Source: Mycobacterium angelicum
GTDB taxonomy: Bacteria > Actinomycetota > Actinomycetes > Mycobacteriales > Mycobacteriaceae
Assembly: GCF_002086155.1 (NCBI RefSeq)
Contig: NZ_MVHE01000009.1
Coordinates: 82,470-146,469, forward strand
Length of the DNA stretch: 64,000 nucleotides
Reading direction: 5' to 3'
Shown here: one piece after another, positions 11,554-20,375 of the stretch
How positions within the stretch are numbered: position 1 is the first letter of the stretch
How the letters are laid out: each line of letters starts with the position of its first letter
Notes under the pieces: model-generated
Told to the model about the DNA's origin: nothing
The model's database searches: none
What the model saw: only the letters and a program-made list of their open reading frames with translations
Program-made: the position numbers and the translations under genes

Positions 11554-14408
11554 CCGTCCGCATCACGTCGATGACCGACGAGGAGACGAGTCGCGCAGCC
11601 GCCACCGAGGACCGGGCGGCGCTGGGTGCGCTGCGAACCGAGCGGGGAAACCTGCCGCTGGATCGTATCCACCTGCGGGCGAACATTATTGGGCTGACCA
11701 GCCACGTCGAGCTGACACAGGACTTCGTCAACGGCTTTGACGTACCTCTGGAAGCCGGCTACGTGTTCCCACTGCCAGATTGCAGCGCAGTCACCCGGAT
11801 GCGAATTACCGCCGGTGCTCGCGTCGTCGAGGCGGCACTGCAGGAGCGAGAGGCCGCACGTCATGCCTACGACGAGGCGAACGAGTCGGGCCGGCACGCA
11901 TCCATCGCAGAAGAGGAGCGGCCCGACGTATTCACCATGCGGGTCGGCAACATCTTGCCCGGTGAAAAGGTAAGTATTGCAATAACACTCGTTAATCCAT
12001 TGGCCTATGCGGATGGCCAGGCGACACTCCGTTTCCCGCTTGTGGTTGCCCCGCGCTATATCCCGGGCAGCCCGCTGCCGGGCGCTGCTGTCGGCGACGG
12101 CTACGCCGACGACACCGACGCGGCTCCCGACGCGTCGCGCATCACCCCTCCGCTGCTGCTGCCCGGTTTCAAGAACCCGGTTCCGCTGACCATCGACGTG
12201 GGTATCGACCCCGCCGGCCTCACCCTCTCGGAGGTGCGCTCCAACCTGCCCATGGTGCACACCGACGACGGCCGTATCCAGGTACAACGCGGCGAGCGCG
12301 CCGATCGGGATTTCGTGTTGCGACTGGACTACGGCGCCGACGGCCTCACCGACTCGCTCGTCTTGGTTCCCGACGCCGGCGGCGCCGGGGGAACCTATCA
12401 GCTCACCGTTGTCCCGCCGGTCTCAACCACGCCGCCGCGCCCGCGGGACGTGGTGCTGCTGCTGGACAGCTCGAGCAGCATGGACGGCTGGAAGATAGTG
12501 GCCGCCCGGCGCGCGGCGGCGCGCATCGTCGACACGCTCAGCGACGACGACCGATTTGCGGTGCTGACATTCGACGACCGGATCGAACGTCCCGCCGGTT
12601 TGCCCGACGGGTTGGCCGAGGCCAGTGACCGCAACCGGTACCGCGCTGTCGAGCACCTCGCCCGCGTCGAAGCACACGGCGACACCGAACTGTTCTCGCC
12701 GTTGCGGCGGGCACTCGACCTATTGGGTGGGGCAGAGGACCGCGACGCCGCCATCGTGATCGTCACTGACGGGCAGGTTGGCAACGAAGACCAGCTGCTG
12801 CGCGGATTGTCCAGCGACCTGAGCCGGATTCGATTGCACGCCATCGGCATTGACCAGGCCGTCAATGCCGGACTCCTGGGCCGCCTCGCCAGCATCGGTG
12901 GCGGGCAGTGCGAGCTGGTGGAAAGCGAAGACCGCCTCGACGAGGCGATGGGAGGCATCCAGCGCCGCATCGGCTGCCCGCTCGCCCACTCGCTGTCAGT
13001 CCATGCCGAGGGATTGGCGATTGTCGAGGACACCGCAAGTCCGGCCCGGTTGCCCAACCTTGTTGCTGGGGTCCCGCTGGTGCTGACTGGACGGTATCGA
13101 GGGGCCGCAACCGGCTCACTCACGCTGCGCGGCAATACCCCTGCGGGGGAAGAATGGTCGACCACCGTCGCCGGTCAACGCCGCGACGCCCCGGCGGTGA
13201 CCGCGCAGTGGGCCCGTATGCATTTGCGTGATCTCGAGGACCGCTATGCCTTAACAGGCACCGACGAGTCGGCGAAGCGAATCGTCGACACGTCGTTGCG
13301 ATTCGGTGTGCTGTGCAGGTTCACCGCATATCTGGCCGTCGACAGCCGCGTCGTCAGCAAGGGCGAACTGCAGCACCGCGTGCTGCAGCCCGTCGAACTA
13401 CCGGCCGGATGGGACCAATACCCAACCAACCACGATGCGGCCCCGAAACACCCGCGCGAAGCCAAAACAGTCAAGCTGCGCAACGTCATTGCTCTAGTGT
13501 TGGCCACTGCGTTGCTGGTCGGCTGCGGCTGGATCTGGTCGCTCGGCAAGGTCGGCCCCGCTGCCACGCACGATGGCGTGGTAGCCGGCAAGTTGACCGA
13601 GCCGGCCGACGCCGGCCTGCCGCGAACCAGAGGCGGCATTTCCGAAAGTCCGCCGTCGCCACCGGGAATCACCGACGAAATCGCGAAAGCGCCACTGCCG
13701 CAAACCCCTCCGGCTACCGTCGCACGCGACGTCATCACGACGGGATCGCTGCAGTTGGTCGTCACCGAGCCGGCACAGGTAGCGGACCGGCTTGTCTCCG
13801 CGGCCACCGAGGCCGGCGGGCGGGTGGACTCCCGGTCGGAGCGATCCGGTTCTCCTCTGCAATCCGGGTCGCCGGTGGTTGATCTCGTCTTGCGCATTCC
13901 CTCCGACAAGCTCGACGGAGTCCTGGCCGAGACGAAGAAGCTCGGCGTGGTCACGTCGATGTCGATCGGCCACACCGACGTCACGTCGCAGCGCGTCGAC
14001 CTCGATGCCCGCATCGAGGCACTACAGACTTCGGTCAATCGACTGCTGCAGCTGATGAGCCGGGCGGATAACACCGCAGACCTGCTCGCCGCCGAGTCTT
14101 CGCTGACTCAGCGACAGGCCGAGTTGGACTCCCTACGGGCCCAACGCGCTACCCTGGGCGACCAGGTCACCTATGCCACCATCAACGTCAACATCTCCGC
14201 ACAACCGACGGTGACGCCGCGCACCGGTTTCCTTGGTTCGCTCGAACATGGTTGGCACTCAGTGCTTTCCACCGCCCACGGCGCACTGCTGACGATTGGC
14301 TTCCTGATTCCCTGGCTTCCGGTGCTGACCGTTCTCGTGCTGGCCCTCGTCGTGGTATTGCGCCGCAGGGGCCACGTGACGCGGTCGTCACGCGGTCGAC
14401 TTGAGTAG
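11550..14408 (+). CDS. VIT + VWA membrane protein fused to DUF4349
   Basis: 952 residues. An N-terminal VIT domain (about 30-170; LTSHVELTQDFVN, FPLPDCSAVTRM, FTMRVGNILPGE) is followed by a VWA domain (about 300-470) with an intact MIDAS DSSSSM and the later TDGQ motif. A first membrane segment lies near residue 655 (VIALVLATALLVGCGWIWSL). Then comes a DUF4349 region (about 735-910): GSLQLVVTEPAQVADRLVSA, VDLVLRIPSDKLDG, a coiled coil (IEALQTSVNRLLQLM...LDSLRAQ), and a second membrane segment near the end. VIT-VWA proteins resemble inter-alpha-inhibitor heavy chains and scaffold proteins through metal ions. Fusion to DUF4349 is unusual to me. Four-nt overlap with the MerR gene implies a shared function. 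The 3' end overlaps the convergent lipoprotein gene by 21 nt. Confidence 0.88.
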   Translation: MTVRITSMTDEETSRAAATEDRAALGALRTERGNLPLDRIHLRANIIGLTSHVELTQDFVNGFDVPLEAGYVFPLPDCSAVTRMRITAGARVVEAALQEREAARHAYDEANESGRHASIAEEERPDVFTMRVGNILPGEKVSIAITLVNPLAYADGQATLRFPLVVAPRYIPGSPLPGAAVGDGYADDTDAAPDASRITPPLLLPGFKNPVPLTIDVGIDPAGLTLSEVRSNLPMVHTDDGRIQVQRGERADRDFVLRLDYGADGLTDSLVLVPDAGGAGGTYQLTVVPPVSTTPPRPRDVVLLLDSSSSMDGWKIVAARRAAARIVDTLSDDDRFAVLTFDDRIERPAGLPDGLAEASDRNRYRAVEHLARVEAHGDTELFSPLRRALDLLGGAEDRDAAIVIVTDGQVGNEDQLLRGLSSDLSRIRLHAIGIDQAVNAGLLGRLASIGGGQCELVESEDRLDEAMGGIQRRIGCPLAHSLSVHAEGLAIVEDTASPARLPNLVAGVPLVLTGRYRGAATGSLTLRGNTPAGEEWSTTVAGQRRDAPAVTAQWARMHLRDLEDRYALTGTDESAKRIVDTSLRFGVLCRFTAYLAVDSRVVSKGELQHRVLQPVELPAGWDQYPTNHDAAPKHPREAKTVKLRNVIALVLATALLVGCGWIWSLGKVGPAATHDGVVAGKLTEPADAGLPRTRGGISESPPSPPGITDEIAKAPLPQTPPATVARDVITTGSLQLVVTEPAQVADRLVSAATEAGGRVDSRSERSGSPLQSGSPVVDLVLRIPSDKLDGVLAETKKLGVVTSMSIGHTDVTSQRVDLDARIEALQTSVNRLLQLMSRADNTADLLAAESSLTQRQAELDSLRAQRATLGDQVTYATINVNISAQPTVTPRTGFLGSLEHGWHSVLSTAHGALLTIGFLIPWLPVLTVLVLALVVVLRRRGHVTRSSRGRLE

Positions 14409-15152
14409 CTCGTCAATCTTCTTGATTCGCTTGGCCACCAGCGCACCGATATCGATGGAGCGGTCCGGCGAACAGGTGACGAGTTCCGAGGCCACATTGG
14501 CCTTCGCGATGACGGCAAACTCGCAAACCCATTGCTGGCCAGCAAGATTCGTCATCCACTGGGCGGCCTCGGGCGGGCTGGGAGCCAGCGGCGCCGGGTT
14601 CACGGTCATTTTCCGGCCGTCGTCGCCCCAAGCGGTCACCGGATGCTGGCAACTGGACACGCTGCTGCGAACCGAGGCGAGAAAACCCGCGGCGTCGAAG
14701 CTACTCGGATAGGTAGCCGACACCTCCAGTAGCTGATGCTGGTTGGTTTGGTGGTCCTGTTGAGTGCGGGCTTCGCGTCCGGTATAGGTCGGCGGAAAGA
14801 GCGGAAACCGGCCGAAAGCCACCACGCCATGGCATCCGGCCGGGTCGGCTCCGATAAACAGCGCGGACTGCATGTCGTCTTCAACCAGCGGTTTATCCGG
14901 CAGTACCGAGAACGATGCCGACGGCGTCAGCAGGTCGTCTAGTTGCGACGGGCGGATGGGGCCACCGGAACCCGGGCGACTCGACGCCGCCTTCGGGCTG
15001 CCGGCGACAACCGTGCTGCACCCGCCAAGCGCCACGCACAGCGCCGCACCGTAAACCGCACTCCTGAGCGCCCGGCGCGACGACCTTGCCGGAAACTCGC
15101 CGGTGCCGGAGTCGCTGCGCGGTCGAATCCGTCCCGCGGGTGTGGCGCTCAT
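14388..15152 (-). CDS. Lipoprotein with PknH-type sensor domain
   Basis: 254 residues. After an Arg-rich n-region, a hydrophobic stretch ends in the lipobox LGGC (Cys near residue 45), so it should be acylated and anchored outside the membrane. The mature part matches the extracellular sensor fold known from PknH and related lipoproteins (LpqQ/LppH type): LDDLLTPSASFSVL, then a Cys in DPAGCHGVV, SVSSCQHPVTAWG, QWVCEFAVIAKANV and VTCSPDRSIDI. Four Cys in that order fit the two disulfides of the PknH_C family. No kinase is attached. It may bind a ligand in the envelope. A receptor kinase/EmbR-like pair lies 4 kb away but is not in the same operon. Confidence 0.82.
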   Translation of the reverse strand: MSATPAGRIRPRSDSGTGEFPARSSRRALRSAVYGAALCVALGGCSTVVAGSPKAASSRPGSGGPIRPSQLDDLLTPSASFSVLPDKPLVEDDMQSALFIGADPAGCHGVVAFGRFPLFPPTYTGREARTQQDHQTNQHQLLEVSATYPSSFDAAGFLASVRSSVSSCQHPVTAWGDDGRKMTVNPAPLAPSPPEAAQWMTNLAGQQWVCEFAVIAKANVASELVTCSPDRSIDIGALVAKRIKKIDELLKSTA

Positions 15153-15280
15153 CGTCAGATCTTGTCAAACGTCTGCTGCCGCGGTTGCCGGGTGCTTCGA
15201 CCAATTGCCAGCGAGCAGGTCGCGCCGGGAGGAAAATCGACACCACCAAGGGACATCAATGGGGATGGATGAGGTCTGCA

Positions 15281-15553
15281 ATGAGTGATCTTCTACGGCG
15301 TTGTGCAATCGGGGCGTTCGCTGTTGCGCTGGCGGGACTGCCGGTAACCGCGGTAGCCGCGCCGGCGATCGGCCGGGCCGACGACGATTGTGCGCCCGGT
15401 TGGGCCTGGAGCGTCGAGCTGAATCAATGCGTGTTCGTGCTGCCTGCGGCAAACGGCCCCGGCGGCCCCGGCGGCCCCGGCGGTCCGGGCGGCCCGGGTG
15501 GTCCGGGCGGGCCGGGTGGCCCCGGCGGTCCGGGCGGTCCGGGTCGGCATTAG
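15281..15553 (+). CDS. Small exported protein with Gly-Gly-Pro repeat tail
   Basis: 90 residues. A signal peptide (CAIGAFAVALAGLPVTAVAA) precedes a short mature segment with two Cys (DDCAPGWAWSVELNQCVF), then about ten collagen-like GPG triplets and a final RH. GAGG lies 6 nt before the chosen ATG; another in-frame ATG four codons upstream is possible. The 9-nt repeat unit is near perfect at DNA level, so length may vary between strains. I do not recognise a function. The Cys/Trp head with a flexible Gly-Pro tail suggests a wall-associated or secreted peptide. Confidence 0.7.
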   Translation: MSDLLRRCAIGAFAVALAGLPVTAVAAPAIGRADDDCAPGWAWSVELNQCVFVLPAANGPGGPGGPGGPGGPGGPGGPGGPGGPGGPGRH

Positions 15554-15692
15554 CCGTCTAGCTGCGGTGATGCGGCGATAAGTACTGTGGGAACTCTGAC
15601 CGGCCGAGCGGCGTTGAAGAGTTGTTATACTGACTAAGTATCCCCGCTCTGCCTTCCCGCAGGCTTCCCGAACTCGACATCGGAGCACCCGC

Positions 15693-16625
15693 ATGCCACG
15701 CACAGACAACGACACCTGGGATTTAGCAACCAGTGTGGGCGCCACCGCGACCATGGTCGCCGCGGCCCGAGCCATCGCCACCAAGGCCGACGCCCCGGTG
15801 ATCACGGACCAATTCGCCGAACCGCTGGTTCGTGCCGTCGGTGTCTATTTCTTCACCCGCTGGATCAACGGCGACCTCCTTGCCGCTGACGTCGACGACG
15901 ACGAGTCGAGCTGGAAGCTGGCGCACATGCCCGACGCGATGGCCGCCCGGACTCGCTTTTTCGACTCGTTCTTCCAGAGCGCGACGCAAGCCGGAATCCG
16001 TCAGGCCGTGATCCTGGCTTCCGGCTTGGATGCCCGCGCCTACCGGTTGGCGTGGCCGGCCGACATGACGGTGTTCGAGATCGACCAGCCGGAGGTGATC
16101 GCGTTCAAGACGGCCACCCTGCAGGGTCTGGGTGCGGCCCCCACGGCAGAGCTGCGCACCGTTGCCATCGATTTGCGTAACGATTGGCCACAAGCCTTGA
16201 TCGACAATGGTTTTGACCCCGCGCGCCCCACCGCGTGGATCGCCGAGGGCCTCTTCGGTTATCTGCCGCCGGAAGCTCAGGACCGCCTGTTGGACAACGT
16301 CACCAAGCTCAGCGCCCAGGGCAGCCGGCTGGCGGTGGAGGCGATCCCGAACCAGCCGCAGCAGGACACCGAGCGCGCACGGGAGATGATGCGCAGGGCC
16401 ACCGCGCGATGGCGCGAGCACGGCTTCGAGCTGGACTGGCAAGAGCTCGGTTTCGAAGGCGAGCGCAACGATGTTGCCGCCTATCTGGATGGTCTGGGCT
16501 GGCGATCATCCGGTGTGCCCATGAGTGAATTGCTCGCCGAGCACGGCCTGGAACCGGTCCCGCAGAGCAACGACTCGGTGACCATGGCCGACACCATCTA
16601 CTACGCCGCGACGCTAGGCGGATGA
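15693..16625 (+). CDS. Class I SAM-dependent methyltransferase, TIGR00027 family
   Basis: 310 residues, the normal length for the large mycobacterial family of putative SAM methyltransferases (TIGR00027, leucine carboxyl methyltransferase-like). The signatures are all present: N-terminal [48 protein letters not shown]-binding [14 protein letters not shown], then [12 protein letters not shown] and [11 protein letters not shown]. Substrates of most members are unknown; several are thought to methylate lipids or O-groups of small molecules. The stop overlaps the next methyltransferase gene by 4 nt, so the two form an operon and may act on the same compound. Confidence 0.92.
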   Translation: MPRTDNDTWDLATSVGATATMVAAARAIATKADAPVITDQFAEPLVRAVGVYFFTRWINGDLLAADVDDDESSWKLAHMPDAMAARTRFFDSFFQSATQAGIRQAVILASGLDARAYRLAWPADMTVFEIDQPEVIAFKTATLQGLGAAPTAELRTVAIDLRNDWPQALIDNGFDPARPTAWIAEGLFGYLPPEAQDRLLDNVTKLSAQGSRLAVEAIPNQPQQDTERAREMMRRATARWREHGFELDWQELGFEGERNDVAAYLDGLGWRSSGVPMSELLAEHGLEPVPQSNDSVTMADTIYYAATLGG

Positions 16626-17257
16626 CCGCGCCGCAACGCCGCGTTCTCAACGACGCGGTAACCGGGTTGTGGAGCATTCTGTCCCCGGCGTATGACCTGC
16701 CGTCCTTGCAACGATGGGTGTACCGGCCCCCGCACGACGAAGTGATCGCGCTCCTGCGCGCCCACCAAGCGCGCAAGATTGCCGATATCGCCTGTGGCAC
16801 TGGTGTTCTCAGTGACCGGATTGAGCGCGAACTGGATCCCCAGGCAGTGTACGGCGTCGACATGTCCGACGGCATGCTCAGCCAGGCCCGCGCCAGATCA
16901 GCTCGGGTGCAATGGCTCAAGGGCCCGGCGGAGCAATTGCCGTTTGATGACGGGACGCTCGACGCGGTCGTGACGACGTCGGCATTTCACTTCTTCGACC
17001 AGCCCGCGGCGTTGCGGGAGTTCCATCGAGTGCTGGCCCCTGGCGGACTGGCGGCTGTCGCAGCCCTGAGCACCCGGCAACCGCTGCTGCAGCTGCCTTC
17101 GGTCAACCGGTGGAAACCGCAGCACAACGCCTCGCCGGCCGAGATGCGCTCCCTGTTCGAAGACGTGGGATTCACGATCAGCGATCAGCACCGCATCAAG
17201 CGTCCGATATGGACTCAACTGATCTCCGACCTGATAACCGTCGGCACCAAGCAGTGA
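16622..17257 (+). CDS. SAM-dependent methyltransferase (Methyltransf_11 type)
   Basis: 211 residues. Motif I is [15 protein letters not shown] near residue 55, followed by the acidic ribose-binding position in [11 protein letters not shown], and [20 protein letters not shown] as motifs II/III. The last third lacks an obvious substrate domain. This is the compact UbiE/Methyltransf_11 fold seen in many lipid and quinone methyltransferases. The ATGA overlap with the TIGR00027-family gene indicates translational coupling. No ribosome site is visible beyond the coupling. The substrate is unknown. Confidence 0.88.
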   Translation: MTAPQRRVLNDAVTGLWSILSPAYDLPSLQRWVYRPPHDEVIALLRAHQARKIADIACGTGVLSDRIERELDPQAVYGVDMSDGMLSQARARSARVQWLKGPAEQLPFDDGTLDAVVTTSAFHFFDQPAALREFHRVLAPGGLAAVAALSTRQPLLQLPSVNRWKPQHNASPAEMRSLFEDVGFTISDQHRIKRPIWTQLISDLITVGTKQ

Positions 17258-17400
17258 GAGCCGACTAGACGGGTAAGCCCCGTCGGCCGCCGCACGCGCA
17301 TAGCCGATCCGGCCTCCCCTCGCCACGAGCAAACGAACTTTGTTTGCCGGTGCACAGGCCTCAAGTGTCTATGTTGGTCCCCTCCCGCTCAAGCGAAGAT

Positions 17401-18132
17401 TCAGGCGAGCAGCGACGCAAGCTCGGTGCGGGGTACGGCAACCCGGTGCGGGCCGTTGTTGTCGGTCACCACTTGGTTTTGGCCGAAGAAGAAGATGACC
17501 GCATTGTCGGTGAGCGCAAAGTTCTGGTACGTCTCCTCAGTGAGATCACCAGGTGCCGCGTGCAATTGGCGCTCGACGATCGGGTTGAGCACCTCAAGCG
17601 GGTGGGTCCCCGGCCGGAAAAGCGTCTCGAATGTGATCGGCGAGCGCTTGGCGAGGTCGAAGTTGAACCCCGCGAACGTGGTGTTCGGGTGGCCTTCGTT
17701 GGCCAGGCCGGTGTCGTCGTCGATGTGCAGCACCAGGCTTTGGGTTCCCGAGTCCGGCGTTCCGGAACGGTACGTCTTTGCGGTAACGACATATTCATAT
17801 GGACGGCCACGCTTCTGCCGGGGTCCGATTGTGGTCACCCAGTCGATGAATCCGGCACGGCCGTGGTCCAGGAAACCGGTCACCGGCCGCAGGTCGGGGT
17901 AGTCGAGGGGGAAGCCGATGTCGATCTTGTAGGTGGCGGTGACGCTGCGGACGTGGCAGATCTGGTCCGGGCCGACAGTTCCATTGAGGTCGGTGCATGC
18001 CGACTGTCCCTGTGCCGCAGGTGTTGTGGTGGTCACCGCAGGCGCCGGGTGGGTGACCGTTGACGTGCCGCAGGCTGCCACGCCGGCGATTGCGACGGTG
18101 GCAATGATGACGATCAGCGCTATCCGCTTCAT
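17401..18132 (-). CDS. DUF3298 / MPT64-like lipoprotein
   Basis: 243 residues. The signal peptide ends in lipobox VAAC (Cys near residue 21), followed by a Thr-rich linker. The mature domain resembles the MPT64/RsiV-type fold: YKIDIGFPLDYPDLRPVTGFLD, then TGTQ-type strands, and a C-terminal DUF3298 segment (LTEETYQNFALTDNAVIFFFGQNQVV). In M. tuberculosis this group includes the secreted antigen MPT64 and relatives; biochemical roles are not settled. It is the last gene of a three-gene operon, 1 nt after the stop of the NHL lipoprotein gene. Likely anchored in the envelope. Confidence 0.82.
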   Translation of the reverse strand: MKRIALIVIIATVAIAGVAACGTSTVTHPAPAVTTTTPAAQGQSACTDLNGTVGPDQICHVRSVTATYKIDIGFPLDYPDLRPVTGFLDHGRAGFIDWVTTIGPRQKRGRPYEYVVTAKTYRSGTPDSGTQSLVLHIDDDTGLANEGHPNTTFAGFNFDLAKRSPITFETLFRPGTHPLEVLNPIVERQLHAAPGDLTEETYQNFALTDNAVIFFFGQNQVVTDNNGPHRVAVPRTELASLLA

Positions 18133-18133
18133 G

Positions 18134-18520
18134 TCACTGCACCGGCAGCTTGAGAACGCGAAAGTGCATGCCGTCGTCGACGTACACGTTGCCCTTGTTG
18201 TCGACCGCCAGGCTGAAGGGCTCTTTGAGGTCGGTGAATGGCAGCAACGTGGGTTTTGCAGCCCCCACTGCCATTTCCCACACCTGGCCGTAGTGCAGAT
18301 CGAGGGGATACACGTCGCCCGCGCTGTCCACCGTCACCCCGGCGAGGTGATTGATGAAATCGCCGAACGGCAGCACGACCTGACGGCCGTAGCTCACCGG
18401 ATGCGCGGTGCGCGGCGCGGGGGCAGTCGGGCGCTGTGACGCCGAGGTGGTGGAGGTACCCGAGCATCCCGCAGTCAACAGCGTGGCGGCAACGGCGAAA
18501 ACGATAAAAAGGTGCTTCAT
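18134..18520 (-). CDS. Small NHL-repeat lipoprotein
   Basis: 128 residues. A signal peptide with lipobox TAGC (Cys near residue 19) and a Ser/Thr/Pro linker are followed by two NHL blades (GVTVDSAGDVYPLDLHYGQV and SLAVDNKGNVYVDDGMHFRV). A full propeller needs six or so blades, so this is either a truncated descendant of a PknD-like sensor or a protein that assembles as an oligomer. It is the middle gene of the operon. The blades match the remnant at 7095-7430. Both flanking genes are exported, so the unit likely works in the envelope. Confidence 0.75.
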   Translation of the reverse strand: MKHLFIVFAVAATLLTAGCSGTSTTSASQRPTAPAPRTAHPVSYGRQVVLPFGDFINHLAGVTVDSAGDVYPLDLHYGQVWEMAVGAAKPTLLPFTDLKEPFSLAVDNKGNVYVDDGMHFRVLKLPVQ

Positions 18521-18537
18521 CGCTGCAGTCCTCAAGA

Positions 18538-18861
18538 TCAGGCCGGCGGATAGCACTTGCCGGCCGGCCACTGCCAGAGGTCCCGAACCTCCTGCGGGAT
18601 CGAGCAGGGCTCTGCGCCGGCCGCCCGATAGGTGGGATTGGTCTCGCTCGGCATGTATGCGTAATAGGTCCGCCCCGGCGCCAAGCCGGTGAACTCGGCG
18701 GCGGGCCGTCCGGTGAGAGTGGCCCCGGCCTGCATCAGCTCGGCGCGCACACCATCGGTCACCTGCAGATTCGCCGCCGGGTCGGCGTGCGCGGGGGCGG
18801 CCATAGCGATCGCTGCCGCGGCGGCTGCCAGCCAACTCGCGGTGGTCTTTGTCGCTGTCAT
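18538..18861 (-). CDS. Small exported protein of unknown function
   Basis: 107 residues. A clean signal peptide with an AHA-type cleavage site (AAAIAMAAPAHADP) precedes a compact mature domain with GLAPGRTYYAYMPSE, two Cys (EPCSIPQ and GKCYPP) and Trp pairs near the end (LWQWPAGKCY). The two Cys probably form a disulfide. I do not recognise a family. It is the first gene of the operon with the NHL lipoprotein (17-nt gap) and the DUF3298 lipoprotein, and it is divergent from the kinase/EmbR-like operon, with regulatory direct repeats in between. Confidence 0.75.
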   Translation of the reverse strand: MTATKTTASWLAAAAAAIAMAAPAHADPAANLQVTDGVRAELMQAGATLTGRPAAEFTGLAPGRTYYAYMPSETNPTYRAAGAEPCSIPQEVRDLWQWPAGKCYPPA

Positions 18862-18929
18862 GTCGGGTCGCTTTCTAGTGGAAGGTTCGTGATGGCCGGG
18901 CCCCAGCGACCGGTCACGCAGAGCGTCCG

Positions 18930-18992
18930 ATGCGTGCCTTGCGCGATTCTTGCGTGGTCTTGCGTGCGTTGCTGTGCTGCGGGGGAGATACT
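18930..18992 (+). promoter_or_regulatory. Phased TTGCGTG repeats and -10 of the kinase/EmbR-like operon
   Basis: TTGCGCG begins at 18939, and TTGCGTG at 18950 and 18960 (steps of 11 and 10 bp); weaker copies start at 18930 (ATGCGTG) and 18969 (TTGCTGT). A -10-like GATACT sits at 18987-18992, six nt before the GTG of the kinase gene, which implies a leaderless mRNA. The same heptamer occurs three times at 37231-37259. The region is shared with the divergent exported-protein operon. Confidence 0.55.
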
Positions 18993-18998
18993 GCGGCG

Positions 18999-20375
18999 GT
19001 GGACGCGCGCGTCGGGACGACGTTCGGCAAGTACAACATCACGCGCCTGCTCGGCAAAGGCGGCGGCGGAGCGGTGTACGAGGCCTATGACACCGGGAAA
19101 CGACGAAGCGTCGCACTGAAGATCCTTGCCGACGAGTTCTCCCGGGACGACACCTTCCGCACCAGATTCCAGCGCGAGTCCCAGGCCGCGGCGATCCTGC
19201 AAGAACCCCACGTCATCCCGATCCACGACTGGGGCGAGATCGACGGCAGCCTCTACATCGACATGCGTCTGGTGCAGGGACAGACATTGCTCGAGCTGGT
19301 CGACGAAGGTCCGCTGGTACCGGAACGGGCGGTGAACATCATCGGTCAGGTGAGTGCCGCGCTGGATGCGGCACATGCCGAAGGGCTGATCCATCGCGAC
19401 GTCAAGCCGCAGAACATCATCGTCACCCCTGCCGACTTCGTGTATCTGGTCGACTTCGGCATCGCCGAGGTCAAGGGCGACAGCCGGCTGACGACGGTGG
19501 GTACTCAGATCGGCACCTTGAATTACATGGCGCCCGAACGGTTTAACGACTCGGTGGCCACACCGGCGGTGGATGTGTACTCGCTGGCATGCGTCCTGTA
19601 TGAACTACTGACCGGGGAACCCCCCTTTTCCGGCGCCAACCTCGAGCACTTGGTGGCCGCGCACATCGCCCTGCCGCCACCGCGGCCGAGCGCAACCAAC
19701 TCCGACGTTCCCGCCGCCCTCGATGCAGTGATCGCCCGCGGCATGGCCAAGGACCCAGGCGAGCGGTACGCGACGGCGGGAGCTCTCGGCCGGGCGGCCA
19801 GGCGCGCCCTGGGCGGCGAGACGACGTCGCCGCTTGGTTCGCCCGGACGCGACACCCGACCGCTGACCGCCGTCGCGAAACCCGCCGATGCACCCAAGCG
19901 CAAGCGCGGCCGGCTGCTGCCGACGCTGATCGTGATCGCGACGGTTTTGGTGCTTACCGGCATCGGGGTGGCGATGTTCCTGCTCGTCCCCGGGCGCAAC
20001 GTGCACACCGGGCAGCCGGCAAGCCCGTCCGCGCGGCCGGCACTGATCACCGGGGCCGATCTGAGCAGCCTTCATCAGACCTGCGATCAGGGCTTCTCGT
20101 TGCCGACGGCCACCGGATTCGCCACCCATGCCGGACGCGGGACGCCGGAAACCTCATGCCTTTTCGCCGACAGCGTGCTGACGTCGTACTGGGCGGAATA
20201 CGGCAACGCCAGTCCGTTGCCGCGGGCGGTTTCGGCGCCGGGCGCGGTGGATTGCAGGACGGTGCCCGGGGCGCTGTGCAACGGCTCGAACTTTCTCATG
20301 CACTGCCGGCAATTCCCGGGGGACAGCTGGATCACTTGCATCGGCGGCAACAGCGCGCGGGTCTACTTGTGGTGA
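18999..20375 (+). CDS. Receptor Ser/Thr protein kinase, PknH/PknE-like
   Basis: About 458 residues. The kinase domain (12-275) is complete: glycine loop LGKGGGGAVYEAYD, catalytic Lys in VALKIL (41), HRDVKPQN (132-139), DFG (152-154) and YMAPERF. A basic juxtamembrane stretch (KRKRGRLLPT) leads to one membrane helix (about residues 300-324) and an extracellular domain of about 125 residues with six Cys (TCDQGF, ETSCLF, VDCRTV, ALCNGS, LMHCRQ, ITCIGG). The C-terminal domain is shorter than that of PknH. The GTG start was chosen over an upstream ATG because the -10 lies right before it and the upstream codons are made of the TTGCGTG repeats. GTGA overlap with the EmbR-like gene shows cotranscription, echoing the pknH/embR pairing in M. 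tuberculosis. Confidence 0.9.
   Translation: MDARVGTTFGKYNITRLLGKGGGGAVYEAYDTGKRRSVALKILADEFSRDDTFRTRFQRESQAAAILQEPHVIPIHDWGEIDGSLYIDMRLVQGQTLLELVDEGPLVPERAVNIIGQVSAALDAAHAEGLIHRDVKPQNIIVTPADFVYLVDFGIAEVKGDSRLTTVGTQIGTLNYMAPERFNDSVATPAVDVYSLACVLYELLTGEPPFSGANLEHLVAAHIALPPPRPSATNSDVPAALDAVIARGMAKDPGERYATAGALGRAARRALGGETTSPLGSPGRDTRPLTAVAKPADAPKRKRGRLLPTLIVIATVLVLTGIGVAMFLLVPGRNVHTGQPASPSARPALITGADLSSLHQTCDQGFSLPTATGFATHAGRGTPETSCLFADSVLTSYWAEYGNASPLPRAVSAPGAVDCRTVPGALCNGSNFLMHCRQFPGDSWITCIGGNSARVYLW

Noticed and set aside
15465..15545. Collagen-like domain as evidence of phage or eukaryotic origin
   Set aside because: GPG repeats from 9-bp slippage occur in mycobacterial secreted proteins; the rest of the gene looks native.
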